From Bradyrhizobium sp. Arg816 (GTDB lineage: Bacteria > Pseudomonadota > Alphaproteobacteria > Rhizobiales > Xanthobacteraceae), in the NCBI RefSeq assembly GCF_029989365.1, contig NZ_JAPRAQ010000017.1:106030-170029 (forward strand): a DNA stretch of 64,000 nucleotides, in the 5' to 3' direction. Within the stretch, counting starts at the first letter, position 1; the number at the start of each line of letters is the position of its first letter. Positions 1 to 8,468 of this stretch are shown piece after piece. The position numbers were made by a program, and so were the translations under genes. Under the pieces are notes generated by a model that saw only the letters and a program-made list of their open reading frames with translations, ran no database searches and was not told the origin of the DNA.

Positions 1-1241
1 AGCTCGGTGTGCCGACGATCATCGTCGAAAAGAACGCACGCGCCGGCGATTCCTGGCGCAACCGCTACAAGTCGCTCTGCCTGCACGACCCCGTCTGGTA
101 CGATCACTTGCCCTACATCGATTTCCCCAAGAACTGGCCCGTGTTCTCGCCCAAGGACAAGATCGGCGATTGGCTGGAAATGTACACCAAGGTCATGGAG
201 CTGAACTACTGGACGAACACCGTGGCCAAACGCGCCAGTTGGGACGATACCAAGAAGGAATGGACCGTCATCGTCGAACGCGATGGCAAGGAGATTACTC
301 TGCGGCCCAGGCAGCTTGTGTTCGCGACCGGCATGTCGGCCAAGCCGAACATGCCGAAAATCAAGGGCATGGAAACGTTCAAGGGCGAGCAGCACCATTC
401 CTCACGCCATCCCGGCTCCGGCGGCTACAAAGGCAAGAAGGTGGTGGTGATCGGCTCGAACAATTCGGCCCATGACATCTGCGCTGCGCTGTACGAGGCC
501 GGCATCGACGTAACGATGGTGCAGCGCTCGACGACCCACATCGTGCGCTCGGATTCGCTGATGGAAAGTATCAGCGATCTTTATTCCGAACGCGCCGTCC
601 GCGGCGGAACGACGACGGCAAAGGCCGATCTGATCTTCGCTTCACTGCCCTACCGGATATTGAATCAGTTTCAGAAGCCGGTCTACGACAAGATCCGCCA
701 GGATGACGCCGCTTTCTATGCGGGGCTGGAAAAGGCCGGGTTCAGGCTCGACTTCGGTGACGACGATTCCGGGCTATTCATGAAATATCTGCGCCGCGGC
801 TCGGGCTATTATATCGACGTCGGCGCCTCACAGCTTATCATCGACGGCAAAATCAAACTGTTCGCTGGACAGGTCGAGGAAATCACGCCCAACGGCGTCA
901 GGCTCGACAACGGCAAGGAATTGCCAGCGGACGTGATCGTCTATGCCACCGGCTACAGCTCGATGAACGGCTTTGTCGCCGATCTCGTGAGTCCGGAGAT
1001 GGCCGGCAAAGTCGGCAAGGTCTGGGGCCTTGGCTCGAATACGACAAAGGACCCCGGCCCATGGGAAGGTGAGCAGCGCAACATGTGGAAGCCGACGCAG
1101 CAGGAAGGCCTATGGTTCCACGGCGGCAATCTGCATCAGTCGCGACATTACTCGCAATTCCTTTCCCTGCAGTTGAAGGCGCGCTACGAGAGCATTCCGA
1201 CGCCGGTCTACGGCCTGCAGACTGTCCATCACACGGTCTGA
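1..1241 (+). CDS. Flavin-containing monooxygenase, C-terminal part (5' end outside window)
   Basis: This is the C-terminal part (about 410 residues) of an FAD/NAD(P)H-dependent monooxygenase. The reading frame is open from the first base, so the N-terminus and first FAD-binding GxGxxG lie upstream of the window. Visible signatures are the post-FAD segment GDSWRNRYKSLCLHDP, an FATG motif near residue 105, the second dinucleotide-binding segment VVVIGSNNSAHD near residues 145-156 (NADPH site), and a late YATGY motif. These are typical of bacterial flavin monooxygenases and Baeyer-Villiger-like enzymes that oxygenate small organic substrates in the cytoplasm. The substrate cannot be told. A strong inverted repeat follows the stop codon. 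The GTG at 9 could be read as a start but would remove the FAD fold, so it is not the real start. Confidence 0.88.
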   Translation, partial: LGVPTIIVEKNARAGDSWRNRYKSLCLHDPVWYDHLPYIDFPKNWPVFSPKDKIGDWLEMYTKVMELNYWTNTVAKRASWDDTKKEWTVIVERDGKEITLRPRQLVFATGMSAKPNMPKIKGMETFKGEQHHSSRHPGSGGYKGKKVVVIGSNNSAHDICAALYEAGIDVTMVQRSTTHIVRSDSLMESISDLYSERAVRGGTTTAKADLIFASLPYRILNQFQKPVYDKIRQDDAAFYAGLEKAGFRLDFGDDDSGLFMKYLRRGSGYYIDVGASQLIIDGKIKLFAGQVEEITPNGVRLDNGKELPADVIVYATGYSSMNGFVADLVSPEMAGKVGKVWGLGSNTTKDPGPWEGEQRNMWKPTQQEGLWFHGGNLHQSRHYSQFLSLQLKARYESIPTPVYGLQTVHHTV

Positions 1242-1259
1242 AATTGCAGAGTGCACGGC

Positions 1260-1282
1260 GGGGCTCGCGGATTGCGAGCCCC
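1260..1282 (+). terminator. Hairpin downstream of the monooxygenase
   Basis: A 9-bp perfect stem (GGGGCTCGC paired with GCGAGCCCC) encloses the 5-base loop GGATT, 18 bases after the monooxygenase stop. No clear T-run follows, so this is a plausible but not textbook intrinsic terminator. It also lies between two convergent genes. Confidence 0.55.
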
Positions 1283-1488
1283 ATGCTATTTCCGGGTCTC
1301 GGCACTCGCCAACGCAATGTCCGCCTTGTCTCGTTGAGCCGACATCGCTGACTTGATCCGCCACGTCGGAAAGGGCCGACATCGGACATTGCTGTTCATC
1401 GTAGTTATTGAACTTGTATCCACCTCGGGAAGTCGAACGCCCAAAACGTTGCACGCATCTGGCGAAGCTGGGGTGGATGACACCGATC

Positions 1489-2817
1489 TCATCCCTGTCT
1501 GATTTGCCGCTCCAAGCGCAGCGTATGCTCACGCAGGGAATCGTAAATCGGCGCATTACCCAGCAGCGTGGGCAGGAGCATCGCCATGAAGCAAGCGCCC
1601 AGCATCGGCAGCAGCATCGTCACGTTACCGGTCATTTCAGCGACGAGAACGATGCCGGTCACCGGCGCGCGCACAACGCCGGTGAAGAGAGCGGCCATGC
1701 CCACCAATGCAAATGCTTCCGGCTGGATAGAGAGCGCCGGGAATGCAAGACGGCAAGCCGCCCCGAACAGCAACCCAGACTGGGCTCCCAGCACGAGCAA
1801 GGGTGCGAACAGGCCGCCGGGCGTGCCGGCAGCGTATGAGAAAGCGCCGAGCCCGAATCGGATCAAGAATGCGCCCCCCAGGATCCCCACACTCTCGTGG
1901 CCGATCAGCGCCCGCTGCGTGATCTGATCTCCGCCACCAACCAGTTCGGGCGCGAACCAGGCCAGCATGCCGACGCTTGCGCCGATCAATCCGGCGCGTA
2001 GCTCGATCGGTAGCCCTCCAAATCGGTCGCGAACTGCGATGGTCGCGAGCAGGGTGCGATTGTATGCGACGGCCAGCAGGCCTGCGATGCCACCCAGAAT
2101 AAGGAACAACGGGGCGGACACAGCGCTCGGATAGTTCAGCGGCCCGACGTGAAAGTCAGGCGCGTCACCGAGAAGCAGCCTTGCGACCGGGATCGCCGTC
2201 GCCAGTGCTGCAAGGGCGGCGATGGCAACACGGTGTTCGAACCTCTGCACCAGCTCCTCCAGCACGAACACGAGCCCGGCAATCGGCGCATTGAAGGCCG
2301 TTGCAAGGCCGGCGCCGGCGCCGGCCGCCAGAAGCACGCGCGAGTCCGCCCAACACAACCGGCAGATGCGCGCAGCGAAAACCGCGATACCAGCGCCCAT
2401 CTGGACGGTCGGCCCCTCACGGCCCAGCGCCAGCCCGGAGCCGATCGCCAGTATCCCGCCGAAGAATTTCACTGGCACCAGGCGAAACGGAGCCGGTGGG
2501 ATCTCTTCGCGCAGAACAGCCTCGACATGCGGAATGCCGCTGCCCGAAGCGTGTGGCGAGAATTGCCGCACCATCCACGCGGCAACCAGCGTCGCGACAC
2601 CACACGCGCCGACGACAGTCAAGAACCCCCAGATTGCGTGGCCATGGGCCCAGGCGATCATCGCATCGCGCAGACGATCGGCGTGCGCGAGCAAAAGCCG
2701 GAAGATCGCCCCAACACACCCGGTCGCCGCTCCTATGATGAGGGCCATCGCCGCGAGCCCCAGCAGGCTGCGACGTTCGTCTGCGACTTGCCGGTCGTCG
2801 TCAGGGTTATGGTTCAC
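1489..2817 (-). CDS. clcB: ClC-family voltage-gated chloride channel / H+:Cl- exchanger
   Basis: This 442-residue polytopic inner-membrane protein moves chloride, probably in exchange for protons. The three ClC selectivity signatures are present in order: GSGIP at residues 92-96, GREGP at 132-136 (its Glu is the gating glutamate of the family) and GGLFAP in the second half. The length fits bacterial ClcA/ClcB proteins without the cytoplasmic CBS domains. The start is a GTG whose bases overlap the TGA stop of the upstream HemA-like remnant (GTGA), which suggests translational coupling. An internal ATG at residue 24 would cut into the first helix. ClcB rather than ClcA is a best guess. Confidence 0.85.
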   Translation of the reverse strand: MNHNPDDDRQVADERRSLLGLAAMALIIGAATGCVGAIFRLLLAHADRLRDAMIAWAHGHAIWGFLTVVGACGVATLVAAWMVRQFSPHASGSGIPHVEAVLREEIPPAPFRLVPVKFFGGILAIGSGLALGREGPTVQMGAGIAVFAARICRLCWADSRVLLAAGAGAGLATAFNAPIAGLVFVLEELVQRFEHRVAIAALAALATAIPVARLLLGDAPDFHVGPLNYPSAVSAPLFLILGGIAGLLAVAYNRTLLATIAVRDRFGGLPIELRAGLIGASVGMLAWFAPELVGGGDQITQRALIGHESVGILGGAFLIRFGLGAFSYAAGTPGGLFAPLLVLGAQSGLLFGAACRLAFPALSIQPEAFALVGMAALFTGVVRAPVTGIVLVAEMTGNVTMLLPMLGACFMAMLLPTLLGNAPIYDSLREHTLRLERQIRQG

Positions 2818-3188
2818 GGCTGGTCGATGATCCAGAGGCCTTCGCGAGGCATGATCTTTGCCAGCGCTTCCGCGAGTGAGTCAATCAGTCTGTCATCGTG
2901 ATAGGGTGTCGGCGTAATGCGCAGCCGCTCGGTACCGGGCGGGACGGTCGGATAGTTGATCGGCTGGACATAGATGCCGTGCTCGGCGAGCAGGAGATCG
3001 CTCGCTTCCTTGCACTGCTCCGGATTGCTGGCGAAGAACGGATTGCCGCCTGTCTTCTCGTGCACCAGACGAGACAGGGGGCCGGCGCGATCCGGCGCGC
3101 ACTGCAACGCGTCGGAAATCATCCGGATCACATCCTTGAGCCGAAGCGGCGCCAAAACGATTTCCTGCAATCGTCCGTGTAGCTGGCG
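2814..3188 (-). pseudogene. Chimeric remnant: AAA-type kinase/ATPase fragment fused to the C-terminus of 5-aminolevulinate synthase (HemA)
   Basis: An open frame of about 118 residues joins two unrelated gene pieces. The first 47 residues or so (LAPLRLKDVI and LVHEKTGGNPFF) look like the ATPase module of the large serine/threonine kinase-ATPase-histidine kinase proteins. From about residue 49, near position 3029, the sequence is the C-terminal part of HemA (HGIYVQPINYP, then GTERLRITPTPYHDD). The pyridoxal-phosphate lysine and most of the HemA fold are missing, so it cannot make aminolevulinate. A stop lies upstream at 3189-3191, the only candidate start is TTG at 3170, and the frame ends by overlapping the ClC start. 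I read it as a deletion scar; whether it is translated is unknown. Confidence 0.75.
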
Positions 3189-3226
3189 CTATAGGTGCAA
3201 TATTTGCGACGCTACAGATTTTTGAC

Positions 3227-3382
3227 ATGCCCGTGGGGATGGAAACTAGGATCATCCGCTGGGGACAGTCGCTCTTGGACCGAATAGCCGAGCAGCGAGG
3301 AATCAGGTCTAAATTGGACAGATACACTATCGAACGATCTGGCCTGATGCTGAGGCGAGCGAAGCCGCTAATGCTCAATTAA
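3227..3382 (+). pseudogene. Short MazE/AbrB-like antitoxin ORF, probably a remnant
   Basis: This 51-codon ORF begins with ATG at 3227, or with a second ATG at 3239 directly after GTGGGG. From the second start its peptide begins METRIIRWGQSLLDRI, which resembles the N-terminal swapped-hairpin DNA-binding segment of MazE/AbrB antitoxins (pattern RI.RWGNSL..RIP). It then runs on to GLMLRRAKP, like the second strand of that fold. At 47-51 residues it is shorter than the usual 75-85, and no toxin gene follows. It lies in a stretch of lower G+C between two remnants. The family call is by eye from a short motif and is uncertain. Confidence 0.35.
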
Positions 3383-3575
3383 TACGTGAGTTGAGTTAGA
3401 GCAAAGCGAAACACATCAAGGTCTCGTCCGACAGCGCGATGGCCTCCGCAGGCGCACCACCCATCCAACGTACTGCGAGTGGATTTGCAGGTGGCCAATT
3501 GCTTTGAATGATTGTTGAAAGCTCCGACGAGCTGCTCACTAATGCCGCTGTTAGCGTCGCACCTGCTTTTCTGCT

Positions 3576-3920
3576 TCAGCTGAAATATCCGCTGAAACCA
3601 TTGATCATGGTCCCCACGCCAACTAGGCATGGACCGATCACATTCGCAAGAACATGGTCGTCGATGCCAGCCCTCCGCTCCTCCTTCGTGACGGCCTCAC
3701 TGAATTCCTCTGAATGGGAAAACACGGCGCGCGTTATCCATTCAAAAGGTCCGACTCTCAGAACATTCCGAGACATCGCGAGAACTCCGATAAAGGCCAG
3801 CGTCCCTCCACAAGCAGCAACTTTGGTGGATAACGGATATGCGGCAGGCGTAAGCAGAAACGGCAACGCAACAACCACCAATGCCAAAAGAAAATACAGG
3901 GCTGCTTTTTGTTCTGACAT
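3576..3920 (-). CDS. Small hypothetical membrane protein
   Basis: This 114-residue protein is not recognised. It has two hydrophobic segments near the N-terminus (about residues 7-25 and 32-52), a charged middle (SHSEEFSEAVTKEERRAG) and a short hydrophobic C-terminus. The ATG start is preceded by GGGAGAACCTAAGG in the minus-strand sense, a usable ribosome-binding site. It stands alone in a low-G+C stretch between the HemA remnant and the paired repeats, which suggests accessory origin. The opposite strand also has an ORF over this stretch, but the membrane-like composition and ribosome-binding site favour the minus strand. Confidence 0.5.
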   Translation of the reverse strand: MSEQKAALYFLLALVVVALPFLLTPAAYPLSTKVAACGGTLAFIGVLAMSRNVLRVGPFEWITRAVFSHSEEFSEAVTKEERRAGIDDHVLANVIGPCLVGVGTMINGFSGYFS

Positions 3921-4105
3921 CCTTAGGTTCTCCCGCAGCTTACGTCCTAGTTCGAAGATTATAAATTCGGCTGATGTTCTCGGTTGTAATTTTGGAAGTC
4001 AACAACTTATCCTCCATCAGGACGGATTGCACCCAATGCGTCATGCGCTTGAGCCATGTTCTCGCGCCTGAGAGAATTGTGCTGAGGGTGTAAACGCTTG
4101 AATAT

Positions 4106-4197
4106 TTGGTAGCGGGAGACCGCTACAGCCCGAAACCCACTTTTGAGGGTAGTGGGTCACGCTTGGTAGCGGGGGTCCGCTACATCGCGAAACCCAC
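4106..4197. repeat. Two 35-bp imperfect direct repeats, each holding a hairpin
   Basis: Units lie at 4106-4140 and 4163-4197 and differ at 4 of 35 positions. Each contains GTAGCGG...CCGCTAC as an inverted repeat with a 4-base loop (GAGA in one, GGGT in the other) and ends in CGAAACCCAC. That terminal ACCCAC can pair with GTGGGT between the units. No third copy was found nearby. An ORF across them (from 4106) encodes a repeated peptide (AGDRY and AGVRY forms), but I do not trust it as a gene. The function is unknown: possibly a recombination or protein-binding site or an interspersed repeat element. Confidence 0.75.
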
Positions 4198-4312
4198 TAT
4201 TTCCGAAGTCCTGTTTTCCTACCGAAGGGCAGCCCTTGCTAGTTCGTCAAAAGCCGCCGTTCGCACGCAATTCCTCGCCGGGCGAGAAATGGTCCCGGAG
4301 TAGGTGGTCAAA

Positions 4313-4430
4313 ATGAGCGACCGCTATCGGCGACGAGAGCCTTCGACTTCGGAGAGAGGCTCGGTGACTGACGCCGAGATCGTATTGCTAGAGATCGAAC
4401 AAATCCGTGCAAGGCGATGCCGCCGGAGGC
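4313..4430 (+). other. Possible 5' end of a truncated gene
   Basis: An ATG at 4313, preceded by GGAGTAGGTGG, opens a frame beginning MSDRYRRREPSTSERG and continuing TDAEIVLLEIEQI. From about 4431 the same frame runs antisense through the HEAT-repeat gene and loses protein character. This is compatible with a gene whose downstream part was replaced when the carbohydrate cluster arrived. The family is not recognised and the call is tentative. The remaining non-coding sequence from 3921 to 4105 holds nothing I can name. Confidence 0.25.
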
Positions 4431-4895
4431 TCAAGTGCACAAGGACTTCAGCTCCGGCGGCGGGGCGCCCTTCCCCTCGAGCATCCCCAGCGCTAGCGCG
4501 GCCTCCACCCGCACGCTCGGATCCTCATCGCCCGCTAGCTGTCGGAGGGGGTGGAGGGCTTGTTCGATCCCCGGGAAGGCCGGACCGAGGCGACCGAGGT
4601 GCCAGGCCGCCAGGCTGCGGACGAAGGCAAGCTCGTTGCCCAACTCCGCGACGAGGACGGTGATCGACTCTCCACCTGACGGCACCACCCGGGCCGAGGC
4701 CGCCGCCGCCCAGACGCGCACGAACGCAACCGGGTCCTGGAGGGTAGCGGCGAGGTCGGACATAGCCTCGGTTGCCGCCGGGCCGATCTCGCCCAGCGCA
4801 TATGCACCGAGGCGACGCTGGAGTGGATCGCTGCTCGAAAGCTGCCTCACCCAGTCTGGAACGGAAGTCCCTAGGTAGGCGATCTGCGCGCTCAT
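4431..4895 (-). CDS. HEAT-repeat protein
   Basis: This 154-residue protein is made of helical repeats of the HEAT/PBS-lyase type. Units such as LGAYALGEIGPAA, LAAWHLGRLGPA and VRVEAALALGMLEG recur about every 30 residues. Such proteins are scaffolds for protein-protein contact, and no catalytic motif is visible. The ATG at 4895 was chosen because a G-rich ribosome-binding site (GTGGGGGGCGGG) precedes it and it starts 15 bases after the upstream glucosidase gene ends. The open frame continues upstream, but there it only shadows that gene. Tight spacing implies co-transcription with the GH15 gene and a possible accessory role for that enzyme, which is inference. Confidence 0.7.
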   Translation of the reverse strand: MSAQIAYLGTSVPDWVRQLSSSDPLQRRLGAYALGEIGPAATEAMSDLAATLQDPVAFVRVWAAAASARVVPSGGESITVLVAELGNELAFVRSLAAWHLGRLGPAFPGIEQALHPLRQLAGDEDPSVRVEAALALGMLEGKGAPPPELKSLCT

Positions 4896-4909
4896 GGCCC
4901 GCCCCCCAC

Positions 4910-6730
4910 TCAAGGTCCCACGCCCAGCCGGCGGTCCAGGTTGAACGCGGCGCTTATCAACCCGATGTGAGTAAATGCCTGCGGGAAGTTGCCCAGCGCT
5001 TCGCCACGCGGACCCGTCTCCTCGGCGTACAGGCCGAGGTGGTTGGCGTAGGTCAGCATCTTCTCGAAGATGAAGCGGGCCTCCTCGGCGCGGCCCGCCC
5101 GGGCCAGCGCTTCCACCAGCCAGAACGTACACATATTGAACGTCCCCTCGCTCCCGGTCAGGCCGTCGCCAGCTCCTCTGCCGATCTCGTAGCGGTGTAC
5201 CAAGCTGTCGGAAACCAGCTCCGCCATGATCCGATCCAGCGTCCCGCGCATGCGGGGGTCGGTCGGCGACAGGAAGAAGACGAGCGGCATGATCAGATTG
5301 GACGCATCCACCGCGTCAGTGGCGAAGTGCTGCACGAACGTCTGCCGCTCGGTGTTCCAGCCGTGCGTCATGATAGTCTCGTAGATGCGGTCCCGCTCCG
5401 CAGCCAGGCGGGCGCGATCCAGCGGCAGACTCCTCTTCTGCGCAAGGCGGATCGCTCGGTCCAACGCCACCCAGCACTGCACCTTGGAGTACACGAACTG
5501 CTGTTGTCCACCGCGTACCTCCCAGATGCCATCGTCGGCTCGCTCCCAGTTGCTCGTCACCCAGTCCAGCATCTTGCGCACGTGACGCCAGGAGTCATAG
5601 GCGATCGGCGTCCCGTACTTGTCGTACAGGTAGACCGCATCCATCAGCTCGCCATAGATGTCCAGCTGCAGCTGGTCGGCAGCGGCGTTGCCGACTCGCA
5701 CTGGACGCGACCCGCGGTAGCCATCGAGGTGGCCGAGGATCTCCTCGGGCAGTTCGCGCCCGCCGTCGATACGATACATAGTCTGCAAAGGGTCGCCCCG
5801 GGCACCCTCGACGGCCCGCTGCCCCAACCAGGCCATGAACTGCTCCGCCTCCGACGTGAGCCCCAGGCGTAGGAAGGCGTAATTGGTGAAGGCGGCGTCG
5901 CGCACCCAAGTATAGCGATAGTCCCAGTTGCGCACCCCGCCGATCTCTTCCGGCAGACCGCAGGTCGGCGCCGCCACGATCGCGCCGGTCGGCGCGAACG
6001 TCAGCAGCTTCAACACCAGCGCCGAGCGGTGGACCATCTCGCGCCAGCGACCCGAATAGTTGCACTTCCTCAGCCACTGCCGCCAAAAGGCCAGGGTCTG
6101 CGTCAGGGCCTCCGTGCCGACCAGCCGCGCCTCGAGCAGGACCCCATCATGAACGCTGTCTTGGCTGGTCTCCTCCACCTGGCGGAGGATGAACGTGGTC
6201 GTCTCGCCGGGGTTAAGGACGAACTCGGCAGCGACGCCATCGCCCTGCCGACCAAGCGGGAAGCGGCTGACTAGCGAGACTTTCATGCCTCGTGCCTCGA
6301 AGATCGCTCCCCGGCCCTCCAGGACGACCTGGTGGGGCCGGCGCGCGAAGTCGAAGGCCGGCCGGCAGTCGAGGCGGAAGCGGACCGACCCGCGCACCGC
6401 CCGCACTACCCGGACGATCTGGTGGATCTTTCTGATCTCGCGCGCGCCTTGGATCGGCATGAAGTCCACGACCTCACCGACGCCCTGGTCGCTAAGAAAG
6501 CGCGTCACCAGGACGTTGCTGTCAGGCATGTACATCTGTTTGCACTGCGCCTCGTAGAGGCTGGCGATGCGGAATGAGCCTCCTTTCTGGTCGTCGAGAA
6601 TTGCCGCGAAGACGCTCGGCGAGTCAAAGTGCGGCAGGCAACACCAGTCGATGGACCCGTCAATGCCAACCAAGGCAACGGTGTGCAGGTCGCCGATGAC
6701 GCCGTAGGATTCGATCGGCTTGTAGCCCAT
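4910..6730 (-). CDS. Glycoside hydrolase family 15 protein (glucoamylase/trehalase-like)
   Basis: This 606-residue protein has the layout of bacterial GH15 enzymes: an N-terminal beta-sandwich starting YGVIGDLHTVALVGIDGSID and an (alpha/alpha)6 barrel with GVRNWDYRYTWVRDA near residues 265-279. The C-terminal segment holds EGTFNMCTFWLVEALARAG and YAEETGPRGEALGNFPQAFTH. Family members release glucose from the non-reducing ends of alpha-glucans or from trehalose; the exact substrate cannot be read here. There is no signal peptide, so it should act in the cytoplasm. It diverges from the phosphatase and pentose-phosphate cluster and heads a two-gene minus-strand unit with the HEAT-repeat protein. 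Full length; confident at family level. Confidence 0.9.
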   Translation of the reverse strand: MGYKPIESYGVIGDLHTVALVGIDGSIDWCCLPHFDSPSVFAAILDDQKGGSFRIASLYEAQCKQMYMPDSNVLVTRFLSDQGVGEVVDFMPIQGAREIRKIHQIVRVVRAVRGSVRFRLDCRPAFDFARRPHQVVLEGRGAIFEARGMKVSLVSRFPLGRQGDGVAAEFVLNPGETTTFILRQVEETSQDSVHDGVLLEARLVGTEALTQTLAFWRQWLRKCNYSGRWREMVHRSALVLKLLTFAPTGAIVAAPTCGLPEEIGGVRNWDYRYTWVRDAAFTNYAFLRLGLTSEAEQFMAWLGQRAVEGARGDPLQTMYRIDGGRELPEEILGHLDGYRGSRPVRVGNAAADQLQLDIYGELMDAVYLYDKYGTPIAYDSWRHVRKMLDWVTSNWERADDGIWEVRGGQQQFVYSKVQCWVALDRAIRLAQKRSLPLDRARLAAERDRIYETIMTHGWNTERQTFVQHFATDAVDASNLIMPLVFFLSPTDPRMRGTLDRIMAELVSDSLVHRYEIGRGAGDGLTGSEGTFNMCTFWLVEALARAGRAEEARFIFEKMLTYANHLGLYAEETGPRGEALGNFPQAFTHIGLISAAFNLDRRLGVGP

Positions 6731-7056
6731 GATCTCGTCTCCTCCGCTCGACGCTGATCGAGCCCCAAGATAGGCGTAGCGTCAATGCAACCTTTTGGCT
6801 CGCAACCTCGCTCATCTCGCCCGCGGCCGGTCATTTACACCAAGGAACACGTCAACACCGCTGTCGCACACGTGTTCGCGCGAAATTTCCCACCGCTACA
6901 GTGCTTGCCGTTGCTTGGTTGAAGAAGTCGGACTACGCTTTCGATCCCGCCACAGCGCGGCGTGCTGCGATGCCCGCGATAGATATCGCTTAGCCACGAA
7001 GTGTTCCGAGTTCATCGACGCTATGCACCGAAAGCCTCGACTGAAGGGGCGAGACC
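6731..7056. other. Divergent intergenic region
   Basis: This 326-bp gap separates the GH15 gene (minus) from the histidine phosphatase gene (plus) and must hold both promoters. I found no convincing -35/-10 pair, operator palindrome or RNA structure by eye, and ORFs crossing it look spurious. Confidence 0.6.
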
Positions 7057-7677
7057 ATGAACGCCGTCCTTCCGATCATTTGCCTTGCAAGGCATGGCGA
7101 GACGGCGTGGAGCCTCTCGGGCCAGCATACTGGCCTCACAGATTTGCCTCTCACCGAGCGCGGCGAACTCAATGCGCAAAGTTTGCGCGCGCGGTTGCTA
7201 GGCTTCACTTTCGCAAAAGTGTTCACGAGCCCCCTGAAGCGAGCGGTCCAGACATGCGAGCTGGCTGGCTTCAGCGTCGAAGCGGAACCCGACCGCGATC
7301 TGCTGGAATGGAATTACGGCCAGTACGAGGGGCGTCGCACAACCGAGATCCATGAAGAACGTCCGGGCTGGCAATTGTTTCGCGACGGCTGTCCGGGAGG
7401 AGAAGCACCGAATCAAGTCGGTGCCCGGGCCGATCGCATCGTGGAGCGCGTTCGCAACATCCCAGGTAACGTGTTGTTGTTTTCGAGCGGGCATTTTCTC
7501 CGGGTTCTGGCGGCACGCTGGTTAGGCCTCGATGCGGAGGCCGGACGACTCTTCACACTCGACACTGCAAGCCTGAGCATGCTCGGGTACGAACACGATC
7601 AGTCAGAACCAGCGATCCGGCTGTGGAATGACATCGGGCACGTCGAAGGTCGGTTCGCACCGAGCTTCGCGCACTGA
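7057..7677 (+). CDS. Histidine phosphatase family protein (phosphoglycerate mutase-like)
   Basis: This 206-residue protein belongs to the histidine phosphatase superfamily. The phospho-accepting RHGE motif is at residues 12-15 (LARHGETAWS), an arginine follows in FTSPLKRAVQT, and the second catalytic histidine sits in LFSSGHFLRVLAARW. The length and ELNAQSL segment fit small phosphatases of the GpmB/CobC type that remove phosphate from sugar phosphates or related compounds. The substrate is not determined. It starts the plus-strand sugar-phosphate cluster and lies about 90 bp before the HAD hydrolase gene, so a role in phosphorylated sugar metabolism is likely but inferred. Confidence 0.82.
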   Translation: MNAVLPIICLARHGETAWSLSGQHTGLTDLPLTERGELNAQSLRARLLGFTFAKVFTSPLKRAVQTCELAGFSVEAEPDRDLLEWNYGQYEGRRTTEIHEERPGWQLFRDGCPGGEAPNQVGARADRIVERVRNIPGNVLLFSSGHFLRVLAARWLGLDAEAGRLFTLDTASLSMLGYEHDQSEPAIRLWNDIGHVEGRFAPSFAH

Positions 7678-7769
7678 GCGCTAGTCGGAGTAACATAGTC
7701 TTGAAATGTCCGTGCGTGTTACGCGCGTACGATGAGCATATCGCAGAGAGTTGCGTAAGGGTAAGGCCG

Positions 7770-8468
7770 ATGAACCAGGTCGTCTTTCTGGTCGATGTCG
7801 ACAATACACTTCTCGATAACGACCGCATCCAGGCCGACATCAAAGCCTACCTCGAGCGCCGGTACGGTGCCCCTTGTCGCGATCGGTACTGGGCAATTCT
7901 GGAGGAGCTGTTCCAAGAACTGGGGTATCGAGACTATCTCGGTGCACTCCAGCGGTACCGTGTCGAACACCCGCAGGACATGCACCTATTGTCCATGTCG
8001 TCATTCCTGGTCGATTACCCGTTCGCCAACCGTTTGTATCCGGGGTCCCTGGATGTGCTCGAACGACTACGTCAGTGGGGCCCAACCGTCCTTCTCACCG
8101 ATGGCGACGTCGTCTTTCAACCCCGCAAGGTTGAGCGCTCGGGACTTTCGGAGGCAGTCAACTCACACGTGCTGATCTACATCCACAAGGAACTCGCGCT
8201 CGATGATGTCGAGGCCCGCTATCCGGCGCTGCACTACGTTCTGGTTGATGACAAGCCGCGTATCCTTGCCGCGGTCAAGGAGGCCTGGGGCAACCGCGTC
8301 ACCACCGTTCTTCCCCGACAAGGACAATACGCACACGACGTGAACGCCCTGTCCTCCTTCGCCACACCCGACGTGACTGTGGACCGGATCGGAGACCTAC
8401 TCGACTACGATCTGGGTCGCCTGCTTGCGGCAGCCCCACCGCTCGAAGCTGCGGAGGTGAAACGATGA
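7770..8468 (+). CDS. HAD-superfamily hydrolase
   Basis: This 232-residue protein carries the HAD nucleophile motif DVDNT at residues 9-13, motif II in LLTDGD and an acidic motif IV in YVLVDDKPRIL. It is a probable phosphatase of a small phosphorylated metabolite. I chose the ATG at 7770 because AAGGGTAAGG lies just upstream and the nucleophile then sits at the usual distance from the N-terminus; the frame is open 69 bp further upstream. Its stop overlaps the transaldolase start (ATGA at 8465-8468), so the two are translationally coupled. Phosphoglycolate or sugar-phosphate phosphatase activity is possible, but I cannot separate these. Confidence 0.8.
   Translation: MNQVVFLVDVDNTLLDNDRIQADIKAYLERRYGAPCRDRYWAILEELFQELGYRDYLGALQRYRVEHPQDMHLLSMSSFLVDYPFANRLYPGSLDVLERLRQWGPTVLLTDGDVVFQPRKVERSGLSEAVNSHVLIYIHKELALDDVEARYPALHYVLVDDKPRILAAVKEAWGNRVTTVLPRQGQYAHDVNALSSFATPDVTVDRIGDLLDYDLGRLLAAAPPLEAAEVKR

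Noticed and set aside
4106..4197. Possible start of a CRISPR array
   Set aside because: Only two units occur, 57 bp apart, with substitutions inside the repeat and no cas genes nearby.
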